35,703 nucleotides of DNA from assembly GCA_001179505.1 (NCBI GenBank), contig CDMY01000113.1, positions 1-35,703 of the forward strand, given 5' to 3'. A program made the translations under genes and the position numbers. A model generated the notes under the pieces. The model made no database searches. It saw nothing but the letters and a program-made list of their open reading frames with translations, and had not been told where the DNA came from. Within the stretch, counting starts at the first letter, position 1, and every line of letters begins with the position of its first letter. Source of the DNA: Vitrella brassicaformis (taxonomy: Eukaryota; Sar; Vitrellaceae). Below, one piece after another: positions 10,993 through 19,627 of the stretch.

Positions 10993-12069
10993 TCACTCGT
11001 CATGCAGCTCCAGAAAGTGCAACAGCTCCCTCTCACTCTTCGGCAATAATGGCAGGCCCAGCGAGCCATCACAGCGCATAAGATCCCCGGCCAGCTCGAG
11101 CGCACCGACATTCTCCGTCCTCTGTTCCTCCCTCGCCTTGAGCAGCTCCGCCCCATCACTGCCCACCGGCCTACTTGACGCAACGTCCACCTGAGCGTCA
11201 ACAAAGCGACCACTCTCCAGCATCTCCCGTACAGTCGCGTCGGGTAGCCTTCCACACTCTTGCAAAGCACCGGCGAACATGTCGGCACGACCCGCTCGTC
11301 CTGGATCCGTCACAATGACTCTCATCCGTTTCGACAGCGCCTCAGCCACCCTCCTGCCCACGTGACGGGCTACTTTCTGGTCGTATAGCACATCGGCGGC
11401 GACCAGAACATCAGCATCGGGAAGTGGATAGGAGGCCGTGACGTCGAACAGCATCACGTCGAGAGTGCCTTGCCCCTCGTGTGTCGGCTGCAGCTCGGCC
11501 GCTCGTCTAATCAGGTCCAAACCGGGCGGGAAGATGTCGGTCGCCATAGCATCAGCTCCCATCCTCATCGCCGCCAGCGAGGCGATTCCTGTCCCCGACC
11601 CCAGCTCGAGCACTCGCAGGCCATGCAGCCCTCCTGCCCTGCCTCTTCCCATTTGATAAAGGATGCGCGCGGCGATGAGTCCGGATGGCCACACAGTGGA
11701 GCCGTAGATGTCCGAGATGCTGAATGCTTCTGCATAGGTGACCAAGTGGTCCAGATCAGCCATCTCGAGCACGGGCACGATGAGAGCAGGATGAACAGTG
11801 ATGTTGACGACAGAGGCGGCCGGGGCGGCATCAGCTCGATGTGGCATTGACATTGTGCCGCTTGCACGCAACGAGGCGCGCCGAGAGCGTCCGCTTTGGA
11901 GGGGAGGAGAGGCGATGAGTGACGCACTTGGATAAGCAATGACGTAGACCTCCACAGTCAGCATCCACAAGCTCACCATGCGCATCGTTGTTGCAGATCC
12001 TGCACAGCAGGAGCGCACCGGATCAGATAGATTCACGTAGATGCCCACAAAGAGCTTCGAAAAGGTCAT
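10993..12069 (-). CDS. Class I SAM methyltransferase, Methyltransf_16-like
   Basis: A single open exon of 358 residues. It contains the Rossmann-fold SAM-binding motif I VLELGSGTGIASLAA (residues ~153-167), a post-I acidic residue in ATDIF (~176-180), and DVLVAADVLYD (~220-230), typical of the Methyltransf_16/METTL20-23 group. A WPSG segment at ~127-130, just before motif I, is also typical of that group, many of which methylate lysines on non-histone proteins. The actual substrate cannot be told. The first ~85 residues lack family similarity; they could be an organellar targeting region, or translation may begin at a later Met (~73, MSMPHR) after an upstream intron. The stop lies 230 bases from the convergent orphan's stop. 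Confidence 0.75.
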   Translation of the reverse strand: MTFSKLFVGIYVNLSDPVRSCCAGSATTMRMVSLWMLTVEVYVIAYPSASLIASPPLQSGRSRRASLRASGTMSMPHRADAAPAASVVNITVHPALIVPVLEMADLDHLVTYAEAFSISDIYGSTVWPSGLIAARILYQMGRGRAGGLHGLRVLELGSGTGIASLAAMRMGADAMATDIFPPGLDLIRRAAELQPTHEGQGTLDVMLFDVTASYPLPDADVLVAADVLYDQKVARHVGRRVAEALSKRMRVIVTDPGRAGRADMFAGALQECGRLPDATVREMLESGRFVDAQVDVASSRPVGSDGAELLKAREEQRTENVGALELAGDLMRCDGSLGLPLLPKSERELLHFLELHDE

Positions 12070-12529
12070 CGTGTGTGCATCATTGCATGGATCTTGAGCT
12101 CGCTGCAATAGCTTGCGCCAGAACCCTTCACTGTCAAATGTCTGACTGCATCTATGTTCAACCCTCTGTTGCCTGGGCCTGCCGCCTGCCTGAGAGGGGA
12201 ATCGCGCATGTTCGCCATACCGCTGTCAGCGCACCGATGTGGTAACCATTCGCGCTCCCTCACCGAAGCGGAACTGCCAGCCAGCCACTCGCGCTACACA
12301 TTGATGTGCCTCTAGACTCACAAAACTCACTTGGGCAAGCCAACCAATCAGAGGAGAGAGAGAGAGAGGCAGGCGAATTTCTCGCACCACGTATCAACAT
12401 GCAGCCAGGCAGCTGTCCCTCCTTTTCCATGAGCTACAATACAACAAAACTACCGCCCGTCAGGAGAAAACATCATGATATAAAAGGCCACCCCACCACA
12501 CGCAGTCTACCGAAGTACTCACCAATAAG
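12070..12529. other. Intergenic, nothing recognised
   Basis: About 460 bases between two leftward genes. It holds a short GA-rich run (about 12353-12370), which could be a promoter element of the methyltransferase gene, and otherwise unremarkable sequence. Confidence 0.4.
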
Positions 12530-13618
12530 TCAGTGCGGCCCCTCCGCCCCGCTGGACACAGCAATGGGGGAATTCTGCTGGCCGTGGCCGGCCTGCAGGA
12601 TGGTGGCGAGATCGGCCTCTACCGCCACGGGGTACGTCTCGGCCTCGTCATCGACCTGCGTCAGGTAGGCCGTCAGCGGTCCGATGGCCGTCTTCTTGAG
12701 GTTGTGCTGTGCCGCGAACCGCTCAGCCGCCGACTGACACGACTCCGTGGCCCTCACACACAGCTGGTGCTGGCTGCCATCCGCTATCGTCACCGTCGCC
12801 ACCACCACGTTGCGCTCCACCTCCACCTCCTTGGATGGGAACTCCTCCCCGACACGGCTGTCCGCCGCCGCCGCACCCTCCCCAGCTTTGGTCCTGACTG
12901 ACATCGGGTCCAGGGTGTCGAATGGCGATGCAGGTGCCGGTGCGCGCTGGTACAGACCCCCGAGGGACGGGGCGATGGACGGCACCTGGCACTGGGCGAA
13001 GGGGCCACCGGGGATACGCCGCCGCTGCTGCTGCTGCTGGTTGATGAAGGGCTTGTTGATGTGGATGGCCTTGCGGGGCGGCTTCTTGAGTCGTGCGACG
13101 GACGGCACGTCTAGGTCCAACGACGACAGCTTCTCCCACAGTGACGGCTCCTTGTGCGGTGCCTGGCGCGACCGGGCGTCCACCTGGTTGCGTGTGAGGT
13201 CTCCCACGTGCTCGTTGACCGCCACTGGCGAGTGCTGCCCCCTCCCGCCGCCCAGCAGGTTGGACACGAAGCGAAACGTGCCGCTCACGCTGAGAGCAGG
13301 GAAGTCGCCGTCGCCCCTGCCCTGCGTCTGGCGGCTGCCGATCTTCAGCTCCTTGGTGGACGACAGCAGCTGCTCCAGCGTCGTGTGCAGCCGGGTGCTC
13401 TCGTCCTTGAGCTCTTGCTGCTGCTCCACCTCTAGGGCGTGGAGCTCCTCGAGGCTCTGGATGCTGCGGGCCATGCGGGTGCACATCTCCAGCAGCTCAT
13501 CCCTCGACTTGGACTGCAGCACCTCCTTCAGACCCTCCCTCTCGGCAGCAGAGGGTAGCGGGGAGGCATCAGATGCTGCCGCAGATGAGGATGACGGCTC
13601 CTCTTCGACAGAAGCCAT
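12530..13618 (-). CDS. Single-exon coiled-coil orphan with C-terminal ubiquitin-like stretch
   Basis: A 362-residue open frame with strong codon regularity and no intron. Residues 1-30 are Ser/Ala/Glu-rich. Residues ~27-95 form a heptad-like coiled coil (for example LEELHALEVEQQQELKDEST). Residues ~95-250 are low complexity with a poly-Gln run (~198-202). Residues ~270-325 (VATVTIADGSQHQLCVRATE and following) alternate strand and helix in a way that recalls a beta-grasp or ubiquitin-like fold with an AAERFAAQHNL helix. That fold is inference only. I cannot name the protein. T-runs and A-rich sequence (13690-13800) lie just upstream, as expected of a promoter. Confidence 0.7.
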   Translation of the reverse strand: MASVEEEPSSSSAAASDASPLPSAAEREGLKEVLQSKSRDELLEMCTRMARSIQSLEELHALEVEQQQELKDESTRLHTTLEQLLSSTKELKIGSRQTQGRGDGDFPALSVSGTFRFVSNLLGGGRGQHSPVAVNEHVGDLTRNQVDARSRQAPHKEPSLWEKLSSLDLDVPSVARLKKPPRKAIHINKPFINQQQQQRRRIPGGPFAQCQVPSIAPSLGGLYQRAPAPASPFDTLDPMSVRTKAGEGAAAADSRVGEEFPSKEVEVERNVVVATVTIADGSQHQLCVRATESCQSAAERFAAQHNLKKTAIGPLTAYLTQVDDEAETYPVAVEADLATILQAGHGQQNSPIAVSSGAEGPH

Positions 13619-14464
13619 GGCGGTGTCGAATCTCAGTATCTTCCTTAGGGCGGGGTTTTCACGACCTCCCTAAAAGCACCAGCTAGGCTACTTTTTTTTC
13701 CGCCTGTACGTACGATCGGTTCTTCCGGGGATGCCAATCCACCTACAAAAAAAAAATCGGCCGAAAAAACGAAAAAATCAACCGAAAAAAAGGAAACACA
13801 AACACGGAAAAGACGCCAGGAAAGCGCATGCAGCCCCCACCCCCCTTCAAATCAGTCCCAGTGTGAAGGCCTCTCACGCACAACGGCGAACAGAGCTCGG
13901 GTGAGACACACACAGCATGGCGATACAAGCAGACCTACCTCGTCATTCTTCTCATGGATGTGTGCCAGATCAATAGCCAGAGAGCGTTGGAGGTGAGAGG
14001 ACAGTCAGCCTCTTGAGTAGGCAGAGCAGCGTCAGGTGAGAGGATGATCACCCAGGTCTTCCCTGTGACCGTTACGGTTACTGTTTTCTGTCAGCTATGA
14101 GTCTGCTGACAGCAGTAAACTGCTTGGATGGCGTAGCTTTCGTACGGACGGTCAGTCGGTCACTGCCCAAGCTGCGAGACGGTGTGTTTCATGGCCAATC
14201 GGCGTGCATTTAGAGGCCAAGAAACATTCACGGCCGAGAAGAGAACGACAGAGGACCCAGACGGGCATGTAGAAGAGAACACAGGCAACACCATGACAAA
14301 CGCGGCTCCCTATACGATATCGAGCAAGGGTTGGTCGATGTTGACGCAGTTCGTTTCATGAGAGACCGACAGACTCTGCCTGCCGTTGCGCTATGAGTTA
14401 ACGTATGTCAACATATCGAGCAAGGTATCACCTGCACGCAAACGCCACACACACACACACACAT
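13619..14464. other. Intergenic with poly(dA:dT) tract
   Basis: No gene is supported. 13688-13698 is a T-run and 13746-13800 is a striking A-rich block (several runs of six to ten A) inside GC-rich surroundings, placed 130-180 bases upstream of the leftward gene at 13618; it is a candidate nucleosome-free promoter element. A 13-base word (ATATCGAGCAAGG) occurs twice, near 14317 and 14412. Confidence 0.4.
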
Positions 14465-14764
14465 NNNNNNNNNNNNNNNNNNNNNNNNNNNNNNNNNNNN
14501 NNNNNNNNNNNNNNNNNNNNNNNNNNNNNNNNNNNNNNNNNNNNNNNNNNNNNNNNNNNNNNNNNNNNNNNNNNNNNNNNNNNNNNNNNNNNNNNNNNNN
14601 NNNNNNNNNNNNNNNNNNNNNNNNNNNNNNNNNNNNNNNNNNNNNNNNNNNNNNNNNNNNNNNNNNNNNNNNNNNNNNNNNNNNNNNNNNNNNNNNNNNN
14701 NNNNNNNNNNNNNNNNNNNNNNNNNNNNNNNNNNNNNNNNNNNNNNNNNNNNNNNNNNNNNNNN
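14465..14764. other. Assembly gap of 300 N
   Basis: Exactly 300 N, so the size is probably nominal. The left flank ends in a CA microsatellite; the right flank begins inside imperfect tandem copies of a sequence containing TGCCTG(T/C)TTCATGCTGCGTG, with another CA run at about 14872-14910. The gap therefore likely hides a tandem-repeat array. Confidence 0.95.
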
Positions 14765-14871
14765 GCTGTCTGCTCGTCCTCGTGCCTGTTTCATGCTGCG
14801 TGCGTTGTCTGCCTGGGTTCTGCCTGTTCATGCTCGTGCCTGCTTCATGCTGCGTGTTGGTCACCCGACAC

Positions 14872-14902
<31 letters not shown>

Positions 14903-15152
14903 ACACACACCTGCATGACCTGTGATGTGCCGTGCCTTTTCTTTATTCAAGCCACTCACTCACCTTCATGCTGTTCCATGATGGGGTGCTTCATGTTTGT
15001 GGACACACCTCCCCATTCTCCTTCAACAGCGCTGTCACCTGTGGGGGTCGTGCATCGCGCTCAGCTCGCTGGGCGCCTTACTTGTCACAAAAAACGGAAG
15101 AAGGTGGGGGTGCCCCCATCTGCATGCGAGACGCGCAATCTCCCCATTCCCC
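14765..15152. repeat. Tandem-repeat remnant and CA microsatellite
   Basis: 14770-14865 holds two imperfect copies of a unit of about 55 bases built on TGCTCGT-CTCGTGCCTG-TTCATGCTGCGTG. A CA run follows (about 14872-14910). The remainder up to the STPGR gene start is unremarkable and presumably contains its promoter. Confidence 0.5.
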
Positions 15153-18100
15153 ATGGCGTTTGTGGTGCGTTCTGAGCGGCGGATGCTCGCCGACATGATG
15201 CCGGCAGGGCCGTCGGACGTGGGGCCAGGTTCTTACATCGCTCACCACGAGTACAGACGGCTCAAGGGGTAAGAGAAAGCACACGAGGGAGATGCGGCTC
15301 ACCCAGGTACCTTTCTGTTCTTGTTTTGCCTCAGCACAGCGCCCTTTGGTTCTACAGAGAGCAGGAACGAGCCTCCACCGGCGCTGTCGCTGTCCCCGAT
15401 AACCGGAGGGCCAGGACCAGGTGATGCGTCCATACGTATGCGGTCGAGGTGCGTGGATGAATCTCTTCTCTTCTGTTTCAGGAACATACGACCCTCAATT
15501 GCCGAGTGGGTGCCATGTTCATATATCACGAGAGTGTAGATGTAGGGCGGCCCTTCCTTGATTTGTTGGTGCAGGTCCTGCCTTCTTTGACCCCGGTCTG
15601 CCGCGACGAGCCGCAGCCTTCCATGTGTCGGTCAGCCACCGAGCACTCCCTCTGCTTCTTGTTCCATCGTTACCTTTGTCCGCACAGAGTGACCGGTGGG
15701 ACAGCCAGTCGGCATTCGGGGGGGCCGGCAAGGACTTCCCTGGCCCAGGTGCCTACAATACCAAGCTGTTCTCGCCCCGCAGAGGCGAGAAGGGCGAAAG
15801 AGGCGTCGGAGCGGGCGGGATGGTTGAAATGGCGCGACAAGGCGGCAGGAACCTTCCTGTGTCGGGCACTGTGGCACTCACGACCAACCTGTTGCCTCAG
15901 CCAGGGGAGCGCGACGACGAGCGGGAGCGTCGGCTGGTGTCTGCACCGTCCATCCCTGCCTATCGGCAGTGCTTTGGGTATGAAGAAGACGAAGTGGGGC
16001 GCCTCGTGAGACAGCCCTGCCCTGAGAACGTGAGCGGCGGCTTGTCAAAGGATAGTGAGTCATCTGTCTGTTGCGTGTATAGTGGCTGGACGGCACCCCC
16101 CGGCGACGTGTCGGTCCGGGGGAATACATGCCGAACGATTATTGGTCGTCAGGTCGCATCCGGACAGACAGAGGTACAGACAGACATCAATACAGAGACA
16201 CGAAGCGTGGGCTATCTCTGCCCCCCTTGGTGGCAGCTCTCAACTGGTCTCGCTTATCTGGCCGACGCGACATGGTCCTCAACAACAACCCCGGACCAGG
16301 TGGGCAAATACAGAGCCGAATCCTTTCCCTTTATTCGCTATCATGGACTCTCGCCAGGCACGTACACGGCCAAGCGTCTAGTCAAGCCATCTCGGTTGAC
16401 ATCTGCCTTTGCTTCCGGCACGCGAAGAGCTCCGCCAGGGCCCCTCGAAAGAAGTCAGATAGGGAGATAAAGAGCAGCCGGGCTGTTGGCATTGTTTCTT
16501 TCTCCGCGGTTGTGCAGGAGTTGAGTCGGCTACTCCTGCGAGGGGTCAGCGTGAGTCGACCGAGAGCCTGGCACAGCCACAGTCCATCGCACCATTGGAG
16601 CCCCCAGGGCCAGGTAGACAGACCCACGTCTTCGTCTTCCCCTTCACAAGTGCACTTCACAAGTGGCATTTCCTTGTTTTCCAAACAGGGGCCTACGAGT
16701 TCCCTCCCACCATTCAGCCCAAAAGAATAGCCGAAGAGCACCAGTTCTTCGGTCAGCATGCATAGAATGCACTTCTCCATAAGTCAGGTGCCTCTTGTTT
16801 GTCGTCCCAGGCACATCTGCTGAGCGTTTTCCACGGTACGACACCAACCCAAGCCCTGGACCAGGCAAGGAGACCCACATGCATAGCTAGATAGACCAGC
16901 CGTGGAGGCACATCCCTGCGCGCCTTTCGCTGTTCTGCAGCTGCATATGCTGTCGAGAGGGAGTTCCTAAACTTCAATGAGCTGCGGGTGAGACCATCGA
17001 CACAGGGAGAACAAGAGTGTCTCATTGGACATCGTTGACATGTCTCCGTTTGGTCCTCAGGGTCCCGTTTTCTCACGAGGCGCCGACCGATTCCAGCCAA
17101 GGAGACGCAGCCAGGCAGCCCCAGGGCCGGGGGCCTACAACCTCTCAGGCCACACCATCAGCGGCATCCACGGCAATGACCTGGACGGCAGGTCACCCCA
17201 ACACTCCCTCACCACCAGCGGCAGTCTCCGCAACCTGGTTCGCAGCACGTCCCCACCCATGCGGGCTGCGCGAGGCGGCCCTGCATTCGGAGGGTCTGAG
17301 AGGAGATTCTGCACACTGTCTGAGGCAGAGTGCCCTGGGCCAGGCGCGTATGACGGCACCAGTGACGGCTTCAGGGGTGCAGACGGCCGGCGGTCGGCTG
17401 CCTTCGCATCCAAGGCCCGACGGCTCGACTTTCAGGCTTCAGTTGTCAAGCGTACGCATGTCATCGAGCAGGCCATGCACACCCGGCACACGTCTATCAT
17501 GTCATTCTTCAGGTGCTCAAGGTTTGCCGAGTCCAGCCGACTACGTCAGTCCCGTGGCGTTTGTGTCTTGCCGCCCCAAACACATACCCACGAAATCTGA
17601 GGGGTTCCTCTCCACAGCCCTGCGGGATGTCTCTAGCGTGCCGCCAGGTGGGCACCATCATCGATTTCGTGCATCGTTTGCCTTTGCACACTGCCACGTC
17701 GTACAGACCTGAGGAGCCGGCCCGGCCCGGGTCAATATGAGTCCGAGTTTGGGACGATGCAGCAGAACAGGTGAGACACGATGTGTCTGTCGGGTTCGCC
17801 ATTCATGGATGGGATGCCCTTTTGCGTGTCACTCCAGGGCCCAGTCTGCCCAGCGGTATCGCTACACGCCGGTCTCGGCGGCATTCAGTACCTCGGTGGG
17901 GCAGCCACAGCACAGCACAGACACACATCGCGCATATCATAGGGCATAATTGCGTGCTGTCTTTATCCCGGCAGGCGGGGCGATTTGCCGGAGAGAGGCG
18001 CTCTGTGTCGCCTGGGCCAGGTCAGCACAGCAGCGCCATTACTTTGTGTGGGTGAATGGATTGCTGTGTGTGTCACTCACGGGTGCCTGCAGGGGAGTAT

Positions 18101-18169
18101 GACTATGACAGGGGTGGCAGAGATTGGACGAAGCAGACCTTCAACTGCCTTTTTGGCGATGTACTCTGA
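15153..18169 (+). CDS. STPGR/SHIPPO-repeat (Pro-Gly-Pro) protein, probably flagellar
   Basis: Predicted 627 residues from 18 phase-consistent exons: 15153-15268, 15335-15420, 15482-15505, 15575-15630, 15688-16029, 16083-16152, 16237-16299, 16358-16453, 16518-16613, 16689-16751, 16811-16864, 16941-16987, 17061-17451, 17513-17647, 17707-17770, 17838-17895, 17975-18020, 18093-18169. The chain repeats the STPGR motif (PGPGxY): GPGSY, PGPGTY, PGPGAY, VGPGEY, PPGPGAY, SPGPAAY, PGPGAY, CPGPGAY, RPGPGQY, SPGPGEY. Several copies are followed 20-40 residues later by an AF/F-basic segment (SAFASGTRR, AAFASKARRLDF, TFNCLFG). Proteins of this type (ODF3/CIMAP-like) are known inner-junction or lumenal microtubule proteins of flagella and apical cytoskeletons. 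The intron before 16941 begins GC rather than GT. The start is the first ATG in frame. AATAAA lies at 18372, about 200 bases past the stop. Confidence 0.85.
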
Positions 18170-18371
18170 GAGCCTGCCTACGTGTCTGCCTGCCCCTTTG
18201 CGTGCTTGGACGGCATATTTGTGTTGTGTCTGCCATCCATGTGTATGGCTGAAGGCGAGAGCGATTAAGACGTGAAGTGAGATGTCTTGCACGTGGTGCA
18301 TTCACGGAAGGGAACACATCTGTTCCATTGACTGTACATGTATGTAAGATGTCGTTACTACCTCAGCATGC

Positions 18372-18377
18372 AATAAA
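18372..18377 (+). terminator. AATAAA, candidate poly(A) signal
   Basis: A canonical hexamer on the plus strand 203 bases after the STPGR gene stop and before the convergent EF-hand gene. Whether this organism uses AATAAA is not known. Confidence 0.3.
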
Positions 18378-18461
18378 TATCTACCCGTCCACACATCTAT
18401 CTCTCCACACCCACGACACCCACCCACGGCAGGCACCTGCCTTCATCTCCTTTCTCCCCTC

Positions 18462-19383
18462 CTAGTGTGTCCGGTACTCCGCCTCTTCGGTGTGCAGGCG
18501 GGCAGGCGAGCTCCGGGCATGGTTGGGTGTTCTCTGTGTCGCGTGCTCGGCGAAGGCAGCGGGAGGGGGTGGGGGAGGGGGGGTGCTGGGGCCGCCTGTG
18601 GCAGGGTGGCACTTCTGACTGCGATCACGACGCAAGGAATCCACCTTCTGCAGCAGGGACAGTAAGGCAACAGGCAGACAGTGACAGTGAATGGTTGACA
18701 ATATGAAGTGCAAGGCCGCGGGTGCATTATTTACCTTGCAGAGTGTGCCTAGCTGGCCCTTCAGCTTCTCCAAGCTGCTACACAGCTCGTCCAAGTCTGC
18801 CTGGTCAACCATCCCATCGCTATCGAGGTCAATGTCCAGCTGCGTCCACACACACACACACACACACACAACATCCAGTAATGTCATCATCCATCCATCC
18901 ATCCATGCGTCTTGCCTGCTCCATACACCGCCCCAGCGCAGAAACGTCATCACCAAGCCCATGCGGACGCGGAACGACTTGCTGGGAGTGCCCACCCGCG
19001 GCAAGGTCCATGGACACACCCGATGGCTGCGCCACACGGTCCTCAACTCCACCGGGAGAACCTGCCGACCACAAGTGGACAGAAAGAAGCGGAATACCAT
19101 TGCAAAGGTGTGGGATCTATGCATATGTGTACTGACCAGGGCTGCTCGGGCTTGACTGGGCTAGGTGGGGGTCTTGAGGCGTGTGCAGGAGGTGGCGCGT
19201 GCCGCCTGCGGTGACTCGGACTGGATCATGCTGCGAGTTGAAGGAGAGGCGGCTGCCGTCCTCGAAGAGGAGAGGCGGGCTGGCCTCGGCAGCTGGAGGG
19301 CTAGCCAAGGCTGGATCTAAACGAGAACCTGACGAGGAGCAGCGATTCCTCTCGTCCATGGCATCGCTCAAAAAACGATTCAT
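18462..19383 (-). CDS. Small EF-hand protein, 227 residues
   Basis: Four exons with matching phases: 19383-19137, 19061-18916, 18839-18735, 18647-18462. The exon at 18839 encodes one good calcium-binding loop, DLDSDGMVDQAD (residues ~135-146), followed by a helix (LDELCSSLEKLKGQLGTL). The loop has Asp at 1, 3 and 5, Gly at 6 and Val at 8, but Asp instead of the usual Glu at 12. No second EF-hand loop is visible. The N-terminal ~130 residues are Ser/Pro-rich, and the last ~60 contain a poly-Pro run; both look disordered. The intron between exons 2 and 3 begins GC. Calcium sensing is a family-level inference; partner unknown. It is convergent with the STPGR gene, which may be coincidence. Confidence 0.7.
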
Positions 19384-19627
19384 ACGCGGGGGCTCTTCTT
19401 GGGGGCGTCTCAGAGTCCGGTGTCTTTAATCCACACCGATAGTTTCAGTCCCCAGCATCCACATGCATACCGCGCGCGAACTCAGCAGGCAGATGAGCAT
19501 GTAGGGCCGACGTGCCATGATAATCCACGTGCTGTATATTATATACTGGGTTGCAAGGCAGCCGTTTCACATAGATCGCTCAACGACAAATATCACTTAC
19601 ACACAAGCAGCTAACGTCCATCAGTGG

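Noticed and set aside
12747-13673. 308-codon plus-strand frame opposite the coiled-coil orphan
   Set aside because: Ser/Arg/Cys-rich shadow of the minus-strand gene; the minus frame has heptads and a promoter-like upstream region.
14386-15175. Open frames running through the N gap
   Set aside because: They are open only because N cannot encode a stop; CA repeats give His-Thr strings.
15568-16130. Splice of the STPGR exon at 16054 (GATA/GTGAGT)
   Set aside because: A fine donor, but it puts the following VGPGEY motif out of frame; the donor at 16030 (GAGAAC/GTGAGC) keeps phase and family motif.
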